From NCBI GenBank assembly GCA_041446545.1, contig JBGOEJ010000001.1, positions 1 through 64,000 on the forward strand: a DNA stretch of 64,000 nucleotides. Direction: 5' to 3'. The position numbers and the translations under genes are program-made. The notes under the pieces are model-generated. The model made no database searches, was not told where the DNA came from, and was given only the letters and a program-made list of their open reading frames with translations. How positions within the stretch are numbered: the first letter of the stretch is position 1; each line of letters begins with the position of its first letter. The stretch comes from Fervidibacter canadensis (GTDB taxonomy: Bacteria > Armatimonadota > Fervidibacteria > Fervidibacterales > Fervidibacteraceae). Below are positions 44,206 through 52,249 of the stretch, in pieces.

Positions 44206-44517
44206 ATGGCGGAAGTGAAATTGGACTTGCCACCAGACTTGCTGAAGGTGCTGGAAAGTTTAGGCGACCTGCAGCAAACGATCAGGGAATGCATCGTGCT
44301 GGAACTTTACCGAATGGGCAGGAAGAAAAATGGCGGAACGGCTTGGACTCAAAATCACAGGAACTTTGAGGACTTCTTTTGGCAGCCAAACAACAAGGAC
44401 TTATAGCAGAGGTGAAGCCGTTGGTTGAGAAACTTCTATGCCTTGGCTTCTACGCCGGTGAAGATTTGGTGCAATTAATTCTGAACATGGCTGGAGAAAC
44501 CTGTGAACTCCAGTGAG
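44206..44517 (+). pseudogene. Decayed UPF0175/DUF3368 toxin-antitoxin module between cas4 and cas1
   Basis: From 44206, MAEVKLDLPPDLLKVLESLG and VLELYRMGR form the N-terminal part of a UPF0175-like antitoxin (about 40 residues). Directly after it, from 44333 in another frame, AERLGLKITGTL is the back half of a DUF3368 toxin, which resumes after a one-base insertion near 44369 as GLLLAAKQQGLIAEVKPLVE and ends GEDLVQLILNMAGE at 44517. A deletion has removed the antitoxin's HTH end and the toxin's front. The intact pair at 40.0-40.7 kb has the same layout (GTAGLLVKAKQRGIIAKVKP). A 66-codon frame (44206-44406) remains open but has lost the domain. Confidence 0.8.
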
Positions 44518-44528
44518 GTGACACCATA

Positions 44529-45539
44529 GTGGCGCAGACTTACTACATCTTCCGCAGCGGTAGGTTGAAACGAAGACAAAACACACTCTACCTTGAGCAG
44601 GAAGAGGAAAACGGACAAACGCAACGGCAACCCATCCCCATTGAAAATGTCCGTGACCTTTACCTCTTCGGCGAGATTGACCTGAACACGAAATTGCTTT
44701 CGTTCCTCGCACAAAACGAGGTCGTCGTTCACTGCTTCAACTACTATGGTTTCTATGTCGGCAGTTTTTACCCGCGAGAGAGCAATGTCAGCGGTCATTT
44801 GCTCGTCCGTCAAGTTGAGCACTACCTTGACCCGCAAAAGCGCTTGGCACTCGCTCAACAATTCGTCGCTGGAGCACTCTTCCACATCCGCCGCAACTTG
44901 AACTACTACCGCAACCGGGGCAAGCAGGTGGATGGCGCTTTGGAAGTCGTGGAACGCTGCTTAGAACGCTTGCGCGAGTGTCAAGGTGTCCCTGAGTTGA
45001 TGAGCGAGGAAGGACGGGCGCGGGGGGCTTACTACGCTGCCTTCAACGAAATTTTGGACTTGGAGCACCCTTTTGAGCGTCGGGTCAAGCGACCGCCTGA
45101 CAACATGGTCAACGCCCTGCTTTCTTTCGGCAACAGTTTGCTTTACGCTGCCGTGCTGTCGGAGATTTATGTGACGCAACTGAACCCGACAGTCAGTTAC
45201 CTGCATGAACCGTCCCAGCGTCGCTTCTCGTTAGCGTTGGACATCGCCGAAGTTTTCAAACCCTTGATCGTTGACCGCTTGATTTTTCGGCTACTCAATC
45301 GGGGCGAGATAGATGAGGGCGATTTTGAGGCGATCGGTGAGGCGAAAGGCGTTTACCTGAAAGAAGATGCCCGAAAAAAGTTCGTGCGGGCTTTTGAGGA
45401 GACCTTGCAGACGACGGTGGAGCATCGGCAATTGGGGCGTCCTGTCTCTTACCGCCAATTCATCCGCCTTGAAGCCTACAAACTCATCCGCCACCTGATT
45501 GGCATGGAGACCTACAAGTCCCTACGGGCATGGTGGTGA
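44529..45539 (+). CDS. cas1: CRISPR adaptation integrase Cas1
   Basis: 336 residues. Metal-binding residues are in MSEEGRARGAYYAAF (Glu), VSYLHEPSQRRFSLALD (His) and LDIAEVFKP (Asp). The N-terminal beta domain YYIFRSGRLKRRQNTLYLE and the phrase IPIENVRDLYLFGE are typical of type I-B Cas1. The GTG start at 44529 lies 11 bases after the toxin remnant and follows GTGAGGTGAC. It is coupled to cas2 by a five-base gap. Confidence 0.94.
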   Translation: MAQTYYIFRSGRLKRRQNTLYLEQEEENGQTQRQPIPIENVRDLYLFGEIDLNTKLLSFLAQNEVVVHCFNYYGFYVGSFYPRESNVSGHLLVRQVEHYLDPQKRLALAQQFVAGALFHIRRNLNYYRNRGKQVDGALEVVERCLERLRECQGVPELMSEEGRARGAYYAAFNEILDLEHPFERRVKRPPDNMVNALLSFGNSLLYAAVLSEIYVTQLNPTVSYLHEPSQRRFSLALDIAEVFKPLIVDRLIFRLLNRGEIDEGDFEAIGEAKGVYLKEDARKKFVRAFEETLQTTVEHRQLGRPVSYRQFIRLEAYKLIRHLIGMETYKSLRAWW

Positions 45540-45544
45540 GGGCA

Positions 45545-45811
45545 ATGTATGTCGTCATCGTTTACGATGTGGAGCAAAGTCGGGTGGCGAAAGTTTGTCA
45601 GTATCTTCGGCGCTGGCTTCACTGGGTGCAAAACAGCGCCTTTGAGGGCGAACTGACTGAGGCGCAATTGGAACGCATTAAGGCAGAGTTGAGTGACTTG
45701 ATTGATCCTGACTACGACAGCGTTTACATCTATTGCCTGCCCGAAAAGCGTTGGGTGACGAAGGAAGTTTTGGGTCAAGCCAAAACGATCTTGGATGTTT
45801 TGCTGGAGTGA
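45545..45811 (+). CDS. cas2: CRISPR adaptation protein Cas2
   Basis: 88 residues. MYVVIVYDVEQSRVAKV has the conserved aspartate after beta-1, and LRRWLHWVQNSAFEGELTEA is the standard Cas2 helix and strand. It forms the spacer-integrating complex with Cas1. The ATG at 45545 follows GAGGGCA. It is the last recognisable cas gene; no CRISPR repeat follows within the next 370 bp. Confidence 0.93.
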   Translation: MYVVIVYDVEQSRVAKVCQYLRRWLHWVQNSAFEGELTEAQLERIKAELSDLIDPDYDSVYIYCLPEKRWVTKEVLGQAKTILDVLLE

Positions 45812-45843
45812 AAGAAGGCGTTTAAAGTGCTTAGCGACTGCAA

Positions 45844-46053
45844 GTGCCCATTCAACAAATCCTTTCTCTTGCCTCACAATTCTGCGAAGAAAGCCCCTTT
45901 TCTCTCTACATCCCTGCGAACCTGACTGTGCGACGGAAGCAAAATAATGGTCACCGAGTTGTTTTAACCGCAACTGATGGGCGAGTGAGCACACTCTACG
46001 AGGGTTATTCGCTGAGCGGCTTTTATCCGACAAGGCTGTCAGTTGCAGGTTAG
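45844..46053 (+). CDS. Candidate small protein after cas2
   Basis: 69 residues from a GTG start, with no strong ribosome binding site (VPIQQILSLASQFC at the front, HRVVLTATDGRVSTLYEG in the middle, ending FYPTRLSVAG). No family recognised. The frame offset by two bases stays open from about 45978 to 46187 with a non-random look (CGSTLLKGACHVEV, YATNFLRCGLERFV). So this stretch may be one decayed gene that needs a frameshift to read through. The region 45812-46198 otherwise holds no array and no cas6. Confidence 0.3.
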   Translation: MPIQQILSLASQFCEESPFSLYIPANLTVRRKQNNGHRVVLTATDGRVSTLYEGYSLSGFYPTRLSVAG

Positions 46054-46198
46054 GTTGCGGCTCCACGCTGTTGAAAGGTGCTTGTCATGTTGAGGTGAGA
46101 CGAGAATCTCCGATCTACGCAACCAACTTTTTGCGGTGTGGGCTTGAGAGGTTCGTTAAGGAAGGGCTGAAAAGGGTGCTCATGTGAGGCGAGTGCTG

Positions 46199-48121
46199 AT
46201 GGCTCCCCTAACGGTCATCGTTGAGGAGAAAAAGCAGAGGGTGCGTTGGGGATTCGTCATCATCTTGGGGCTCGTTTTCACCTTTTTGCTTAACTGGTGG
46301 GTTTTGCCCACGGAACTTTACACGGGGGCATCTAACATCGCTGGGGGTAACCCACCTGTTCCTGTCTTATTGGCGCTGACGCTCTTGCTGCTGTTGCGTC
46401 GTTGGTTGCAACTTAGCGACGCTGAACTTTTGGCGTTTTACCTTTTCGCTTGCTTCGCTCTTTTGCCGACGACTTTCGGAGGAGTGCGCTCGTTTTTCCC
46501 GACGCTGATGGCGCCCCTCTACTACGCCACTCCCGACAACCGCCTCAAAGAGTTTTGGGAAATGTTGCCCGATTGGTGGATGCCCAGAGACGCCGCCATC
46601 GTTCGGGGCTTCTTTGAAGGCGCCGACGGGCACATCCCTTGGGATGCTTGGCTTTGTCCCTTGATGCGCTGGACGCTTTTCTTTGCCGGGCTGTGGGCGA
46701 TCGGCTATGGAGCGGGGTGGCTCTTAGCGCCTCAATGGCTCTCTTCGGAGCGGCTTAACTTTCCGCTGGCGCAACTCCCGTTGCAAATGGTGCGGGGTGT
46801 GGATGGACGAAACTTTTTTGCAACTCTGTCGGTCTGGGCGGGAATGGCGGTCGGTGCGATGCCGACAGTTTTGATGGTGCTCGCTTCGCTTTTTCGTCCT
46901 GTCTCCCGCTTTTGGGACCTTGCGCCTTTCCTTGTTGAACGCCCGTTCAATGCCTTGCGCCCGCTGATGATTTTCCCGCTGGTGGAGGGGGTCGGCTTCG
47001 GTTACCTCGTTCCACAAGAGGTTTTGTTGTCGGTTTGGTTCTTCTACTTCGCCCTCAAACTCGTTGCCCTTATCGGCGTCGGCGTTTTCGGCTGGGAAGT
47101 TCCGATGGTGATGAGCATTGGTGATTCTTTTCCGTTCCCTCATTCTCAAAGTGTCGGCGGCTATTTGGCGATGGCGGCATTGCTTTTATGGCGGGGATGG
47201 CGACAAGGTGCTTTCCGCTACCATTTGCCTGCCTTAACCTTGTTGGCAATCGGAAGTTTGATTGTGGTGGGTTGGATGGTAGTGTCAGGGATGGCAACAA
47301 TCGTGGCGATTACCTATTGGCTTGTCTTAACGCTCTTTGCCATCACTTACGCCCGTATCCGAGGGGAGGTGGGGATGCCTTACTCGTGGGTTTACCCTTA
47401 CGGGGCGCCCCGTGACTTTTTACACTACACCTTCGGCATCACGGGGCTGTTGCGCGTGGGTGGCGAAAAGAGCCTTGTCTTGCTTTCGGGCTTGTTTTGG
47501 GTAGCGCGTCATTTCTACTTGAACCTCAACGGTGCTTACGCTGCCGATAGCGTGAAATTGGCGGCAGAAAGTCAACTGCCCGCCTTGCCGCTGGGCGTTC
47601 TTAGTTTCGGGGCGATGTTGGTGGGATTGTGGGCAGCCTTTGTCAGTCACCTGATGGCTTATTATAGCCGAGGGGCGAATTTTTTGGAAGGGGCACCGGG
47701 GACGGCGGATTACCGCACTTATGTCGCCGCACAAGACTATCGGTTGCTCAGCAATTCTTTACTCAAACCGACGCCCCCTGACAAATGGCGCATCGGCTTC
47801 ACCTTCTATGGCGCCGTCATTACGATGGCGTTGGCGCATTTGCGGCGGGTGATGCCGACCTTCCCGCTTCATCCTTTGGGCTTCCCGTTGGCTTACGCTT
47901 ACAGCCACCATTGTCCTTACTGGTTTCCGACCCTGTTCATTTGGGCGGTGAAAGGGTTGATTTTGCGTTATGGCGGGATGAGGTTGCATCGGAGGTTAGT
48001 GCCTTTCTTCCTCGGCATAGCGTTGGGGCATTTTCTGATGACGGGCGTTATTTGGGGTGGCATCCTTTGCCCACTGCTGCGCCATAAATTGCCTTTCCCT
48101 CTTCGCATCGTCTTTGAGTGA
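46199..48121 (+). CDS. Large polytopic membrane protein, DUF6785-like
   Basis: 640 residues with about fourteen hydrophobic segments. Segments such as NWWVLPTELYTGASNIAGG, IARIRGEVGMPYSWVYPYG (here YARIRGEVGMPYSWVYPYG), NLNGAYAADSVKLAAES and VFPLHPLGFPLAYAY-like (TFPLHPLGFPLAYAYS) match the DUF6784/6785 proteins of planctomycete- and armatimonadete-type genomes, which distantly resemble oligopeptide transporters. Function unknown; a transport role is inferred. A GTG at 46184 with AAAAGGG upstream is an alternative start. It is followed by a convergent protease gene after 4 bp. Confidence 0.8.
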   Translation: MAPLTVIVEEKKQRVRWGFVIILGLVFTFLLNWWVLPTELYTGASNIAGGNPPVPVLLALTLLLLLRRWLQLSDAELLAFYLFACFALLPTTFGGVRSFFPTLMAPLYYATPDNRLKEFWEMLPDWWMPRDAAIVRGFFEGADGHIPWDAWLCPLMRWTLFFAGLWAIGYGAGWLLAPQWLSSERLNFPLAQLPLQMVRGVDGRNFFATLSVWAGMAVGAMPTVLMVLASLFRPVSRFWDLAPFLVERPFNALRPLMIFPLVEGVGFGYLVPQEVLLSVWFFYFALKLVALIGVGVFGWEVPMVMSIGDSFPFPHSQSVGGYLAMAALLLWRGWRQGAFRYHLPALTLLAIGSLIVVGWMVVSGMATIVAITYWLVLTLFAITYARIRGEVGMPYSWVYPYGAPRDFLHYTFGITGLLRVGGEKSLVLLSGLFWVARHFYLNLNGAYAADSVKLAAESQLPALPLGVLSFGAMLVGLWAAFVSHLMAYYSRGANFLEGAPGTADYRTYVAAQDYRLLSNSLLKPTPPDKWRIGFTFYGAVITMALAHLRRVMPTFPLHPLGFPLAYAYSHHCPYWFPTLFIWAVKGLILRYGGMRLHRRLVPFFLGIALGHFLMTGVIWGGILCPLLRHKLPFPLRIVFE

Positions 48122-48125
48122 GACC

Positions 48126-49106
48126 TCATGCCGATTTATCGGGCGGTTCGGCGAGAGTGATGGGGACGGTCAATTTCTCCAGGTGACGCACTAAAGTCAG
48201 CCTCGTTTCCGTGCCGGGCGGTAACTCGGCTAAAAAGCGATTCAGGGTTTCCATGTCGGGGGTTGGGTGATCGCCCAAAGCGACCACGATGTCACCCCCT
48301 TGCACTCCCGCTTTAGCGGCGGGACTTTCGGCGTCCACACTGATGACCAAAACGCCCCGATCGGTTGGCAACTTCAACAATGCTGCAAGCCGTTGATGCA
48401 AGGAAACATTTTGACCGCCGATGCCCAAGTAACTTCGTCGGATGTGCCCTTCTTTTAAAAGCCGAGCGATAACAAACTTGGCGGTGTTAATAGGGATGGC
48501 GAAGCAAATGCCTTGGGCAGGCACCACTAAAGCCGTGTTGACGCCGATGACTTCGCCCCGCGTGTTGACCAACGGTCCGCCCGAACTGCCGGGGTTTAGG
48601 GCGGCGTCGGTTTGAATCACATCGTCCAGTCGCCGTCTCAGCGGCGTTTGCAAGGAACGACCCAACGCGCTGATGACACCCGTCGTCACCGTGCATTGAA
48701 AGCCGTAGGGATTGCCGATGGCGATGACCAACTGACCGACCCGCAACTTTTGCGAATCGCCTAACGGCGCGGGCGGCACATCGTCAGCAGGGATGCGCAG
48801 CAACGCTAAGTCCGTATCTTCATCCTCGCCGACCAATTGCGCGGGAAATTTTCGTCCATCGGCAAAAGAGACTTGGAGTTGGACGGCGCCGCGAACGACA
48901 TGGCTGTTGGTCAAGACCAACCCTTGAGCGACGACAAAGCCCGAACCCTTCCCGACAGTTTGCCCCGATGCCGTTTGGGCTTCCACACTGCCGACCGAGT
49001 TGATCACTCGTTCCACTGCCTTGACGACGGCTTGGGAGAAAGCATCCAACTCGTCGGCGTCTCTTTCCGCTTCCTCTGGTCGGATGTGACGGGAAAACAG
49101 TTGCAT
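48126..49106 (-). CDS. HtrA/DegP-family serine protease with one PDZ domain
   Basis: 326 residues. The catalytic triad is His in LTNSHVVRG (about 64), Asp in DEDTDLALLRIP (about 97) and Ser in NPGSSGGPLVN (about 174). A PDZ domain follows (YLGIGGQNVSLHQRLAALL, AAKAGVQGGDIVVAL). HtrA proteases degrade or refold damaged proteins. From the ATG at 49106 I see no signal peptide or membrane anchor, which is unusual; an upstream in-frame extension to 49280 is antisense-like and does not supply one. It starts 14 bases after the GH5 gene stop. Confidence 0.88.
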   Translation of the reverse strand: MQLFSRHIRPEEAERDADELDAFSQAVVKAVERVINSVGSVEAQTASGQTVGKGSGFVVAQGLVLTNSHVVRGAVQLQVSFADGRKFPAQLVGEDEDTDLALLRIPADDVPPAPLGDSQKLRVGQLVIAIGNPYGFQCTVTTGVISALGRSLQTPLRRRLDDVIQTDAALNPGSSGGPLVNTRGEVIGVNTALVVPAQGICFAIPINTAKFVIARLLKEGHIRRSYLGIGGQNVSLHQRLAALLKLPTDRGVLVISVDAESPAAKAGVQGGDIVVALGDHPTPDMETLNRFLAELPPGTETRLTLVRHLEKLTVPITLAEPPDKSA

Positions 49107-49120
49107 GCCTCTTCCCCTCG

Positions 49121-50203
49121 TCAATAGGCTTGAAGCAGTTCCAACATCGCTCGGTCCAATTGATGCCCGCGCCAATTTTCGTAGGCGACATCTGCCCGAC
49201 CGCTGTCCAAAACCCCGAAACTGCCCCGAAAGTTCCAGAGTGCCCAACCCCAACCCGCTTCCTTCCACAGTTCCAGACAATCCCGCAGGAACGCCAAAGC
49301 GACTTTGTGAGGTGTTTTGTTGTAGACACCGAATTCACCGACCATGACACCGACGCCTTGTGCTTCCAACCGCTTCCACGGTTCAATTTGCTCCCGCCGC
49401 AATCGCTCTTTGTCCCAAACTTCGTCGCCGACTTTGAGTGGCCAAGTTGGCTCTGCCCAAGTGTCGGAGCCCCGAATCCAACTGGCACGGTAATGGGTGA
49501 CCTGCATCGGGCGATAGCCTCGCGTGGCGGCGGCGACTTGGAGCCCGAGCAATTCCGTCGGTGGCGCGTTGCCCCATTCCCGCCCGTCGCAAACGATGAG
49601 CCGATGAGGATCGTGGTGGCGGATGGCTTCCACGACCCGTTCCACGACCTTCCGATGCACCGATGGTTCAAGGCGAGGTGGTTCGTTGAACAGGTTGAAA
49701 GAAAGTTGGGCGTTAGGGATGCCTGCGTAGCGCTTGGCGAAATACCCCCAATGTTGGGCGCACACTTTCAGCGCCTCCTCGTCCGTCCAAAGGGACTTGG
49801 GTTCAGGAGGCGGGTTGACGCAATAGCCGGGCGCTCGGTGGAAGTTGAGTTGCACATGGATGCCCCACTTCTCTCCGAACTTGATGGCGTCATCAATGGG
49901 CTTGAGAGCATCCTCGCAAATTTTCGCCCAATCTGTCGGGTCCGCCCAGAAGCGGTAATCTAAAGGCAGGCGGACGAAGTTGAAACCCAACTCGGCGACC
50001 CATTCAAAGTCGCGCTCATCAAAGCGCCCCTCAACCCAGTTGGCGCCATGGACAAACATGCCCAACAAGTTGAACCCCCGCCAACGGGGCAACTTTTGGG
50101 GCGTCGGTTCGGGTAACTTCGGTTGCGGCGCTGTCATCGCTTCTGCGACGCTCATGCCCATCACCATCGTTCCCACCTTTCGCAACATCTCCCGCCTTGT
50201 CAT
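49121..50203 (-). CDS. GH5-type glycoside hydrolase with Tat-like signal
   Basis: 360 residues. The N-terminus MTRREMLRKVGTMVMGMSVA has a twin-arginine pattern, suggesting Tat export. The (beta/alpha)8 barrel motifs of GH5 are present: RWRGFNLLGMF, FNFVRLPLDYRFW, IHVQLNFHRAPGYCV, the acid/base glutamate in SFNLFNEPPR (about 171) and the nucleophile in VMVGEFGVYNK (about 287). The likely substrate is a beta-linked glucan or mannan, inferred from family only. It follows the selenoprotein candidate on the same strand, and a start at 50239 would overlap that gene. Confidence 0.87.
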   Translation of the reverse strand: MTRREMLRKVGTMVMGMSVAEAMTAPQPKLPEPTPQKLPRWRGFNLLGMFVHGANWVEGRFDERDFEWVAELGFNFVRLPLDYRFWADPTDWAKICEDALKPIDDAIKFGEKWGIHVQLNFHRAPGYCVNPPPEPKSLWTDEEALKVCAQHWGYFAKRYAGIPNAQLSFNLFNEPPRLEPSVHRKVVERVVEAIRHHDPHRLIVCDGREWGNAPPTELLGLQVAAATRGYRPMQVTHYRASWIRGSDTWAEPTWPLKVGDEVWDKERLRREQIEPWKRLEAQGVGVMVGEFGVYNKTPHKVALAFLRDCLELWKEAGWGWALWNFRGSFGVLDSGRADVAYENWRGHQLDRAMLELLQAY

Positions 50204-50225
50204 TTCGGCATCAGCACTCCTTGCG

Positions 50226-51800
50226 TTAAGGCTCACCATGAAGGGAAAGCGTCGTCACGGTGTTGCTTTTCAGGTCAAGGACACGAATGGCGTGGTTGTT
50301 GGTGTCGGCGACGAACAGTTTGCCGTCAGCGTAACTAAGCCCGCTGGGTTCGTCAAATTGGGCTTGCAAAAGAGAACCATCTTTGTGACCGGGCTTCCCT
50401 GTGCCCGCAAAGGTTTGGCATGTCCGCGTCTTCGGAAACAGGCGTTTGATTTTGTGGTTGTAAGTGTCGGCGACATAGACGACGCCATCGTGGTAGCAAA
50501 CCGCCAGTGGGTGCTGTAACCGCACGGCGTTGCCGACACCGTCGCGGTCGCCGAAATCAAATAAGCCGACGCCGACTAAGGTTCGGACGAAGCCCGTCTT
50601 CAAATCGGCGACCCGAATGGCACTCGTTTCGCTGTCGGCGAAATAAAGCCCATCCTCGCCGACGCTCAACCCGCTGGGTTGCGCCAACCATGCTTCCTTC
50701 GGCGCACCATCTCGGATTCCCTCATAGCCCGTCCCTGCGAAGGGCGTCAAGATGTTCCGCTTTAAGTCCAGCACCCAAAGTTGGTGGCTGCCTGCCATCG
50801 CAATGAAAAGGCGACCGTCGTGAAGGGCGACATCCCAAGGCGACCGCAAGTTCACTTCCCTCGCTTTCCCACCTTGCGAAAACCCGCGCCCTAACTTCCC
50901 TGTCCCTGCGATCGTCGTCACCGTCTTTTTTGTCAAGTCCACCCTGCGGATGCAATGGTTGCCCGTGTCAGCGACGAATAGTTGGTCACCTTGCAACGCC
51001 AAACCGTGAGGGCTGTTGAACTGCGCCGTCTTAAAATCGCCGTCCCGCAAGCCCTCTTGCCCATTGCCGATGACCATCCGAACCCGCCCAACAAAATCGG
51101 TGACGATGAGGCGGTGATGACCTGTGTCGGCGATGAAGAGTTGATCGTTTCGTCCATCCGCCAACACTTTGCCGGGGAAACGCAAGGGCGCATCGGGTTG
51201 CGGCTCACGCCCAAAGCGCAAGGGTGTTCTGTCCAGCAACTTTTGGGCGTCCGCTTCAGCGATAAGCCGACGAAGCACAGTCGCTAACTGCTCCGCCGTG
51301 ATTTCGCCTTCGTGGATGCCGACGATGCGCCCCGTCGGGTCAATGAGCACCAGCGTCGGCCATGCCCGCACACCGTAAAGTTGCCAGATGCCGAAGTCCT
51401 TGTCGTTGACGACGGGATGCTCTATGCCGTAGCGCAAAATTGCCTTCCGCAAATTTTCGTCGTTGCGCTCGTTAGGGAACTTTGCCGAATGAACGCCGAT
51501 GACGACCAATTCATTGGGAAACATCCGTTCCACCTGCCGCAACTGCGGCAGCGTGTGCCAGCAGTTGATTCAGCAGTAAGTCCAAAAGTCCAGCAAAACG
51601 AACTTGCCTCGCAGCGCCTTCAAACTCAATGGTCGGTCGGTGTTGAGCCATTGGACGCCGGGCGGAAAGTCGGGGGCGTGAAGGATGCCCATCCCTTGCA
51701 CGGTCGCTCGTCCTCCTTGTGAGCGTTTTTGTTGGAGCACCATCCCGAAACTGAGCAATAAGCAAGTGGCAAAAGCAACGGACACTAAAATGCGCCACAT
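50226..51800 (-). CDS. Thioredoxin/NHL-repeat protein with in-frame TGA (candidate selenoprotein)
   Basis: Read through one TGA, this is a 524-codon gene. After a signal-anchor (MWRILVSVAFATCLLLSFGM) comes a thioredoxin-like domain: FVLLDFWTYC, TGA (codon 77, bases 51570-51572), then INCWHTLPQLRQVERMF. Homologues such as NHLRC2 have TYCCINC here, so TGA stands for the first cysteine of the CxxC redox pair, giving UxxC. NHL repeats follow (FIADTGHHRLIVTD, FVADTGNHCIRRVDL, YVADTYNHKIKRLF, FVADTNNHAIRVLDL), making a propeller. The ATG at 51800 follows GGAGGCGACGGGAAG. A thiol-redox function outside the cytoplasm is inferred. Without Sec insertion only a 76-residue stub would be made. Confidence 0.8.
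51534..51551 (-). promoter_or_regulatory. SECIS-like hairpin downstream of the in-frame TGA
   Basis: On the coding (minus) strand, 18 bases after the TGA, CTGCCGC-AGTT-GCGGCAG forms a perfect 7-bp stem with a four-base loop. The loop starts about 25 bases after the TGA and carries a G followed by U, within the distance range (about 16-37) and loop composition described for bacterial selenocysteine-insertion elements. It is inside coding sequence, as bacterial SECIS elements are. Confidence 0.65.
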
Positions 51801-52249
51801 CTTCCCGTCGCCTCCTGATAGCAGGATTGGCGAAGCGCTACTCCTTTGCTGGCGGTTTTCAGAAACGGAACTTTGAGTTTTGGAATTTGCGGTGCGGTCA
51901 CTAATATAGCATGGCAGCGGAGTGAAGGGAGTAGGGTAGCCACCCATCTTCTTCTGATGTCCCCCTTCTTCCCGTTGCTATCAGTTGTGACAGGCTATTC
52001 GCTGCGACAGGCTGTTAGCCGATGCGTTCTTCGTTGTTTCGCTGAGCGACTATTAGCCGCATGCTGTCCAGCCCTTGGGCGGCTTAGACGGGATGAGAGG
52101 CGGCGGAAGCCTTGCAAATCGTCAACGCTGTGGTTAAATCCTGCAGCCATTCTTCTCCGCTGGCTTCCGCCTCCGTATCTTGTTCAACGGAGCGTAAAGC
52201 GTCGTAAGATTGTGGGGGATGTCGGGACTTGCGAGGGAAGGTGACATTT
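51801..52249. other. Divergent intergenic region with a long-range inverted repeat
   Basis: About 450 bp separate the selenoprotein candidate from the RNase H-Rpe gene. It contains TATATT on the minus strand (51903-51908), a -10-like box for the leftward gene without a good -35. GACAGGCTATTCG and GACAGGCTGTTAG form a near-direct repeat around 51988-52020. GGCGGAAGCC (52102-52111) and GGCTTCCGCC (52162-52171) are exact complements 50 bases apart and could fold the leader of the rightward gene. Open frames here look non-coding. Confidence 0.45.

Noticed and set aside
45812..46198. CRISPR array expected after cas2
   Set aside because: No repeated unit of 25-40 bases with spacers is present here or elsewhere in the window.
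51846..52244. 132-codon open frame in the divergent intergenic region
   Set aside because: It is cysteine- and arginine-rich with no ribosome binding site or family-like composition, and it overlaps the starts of both flanking genes.
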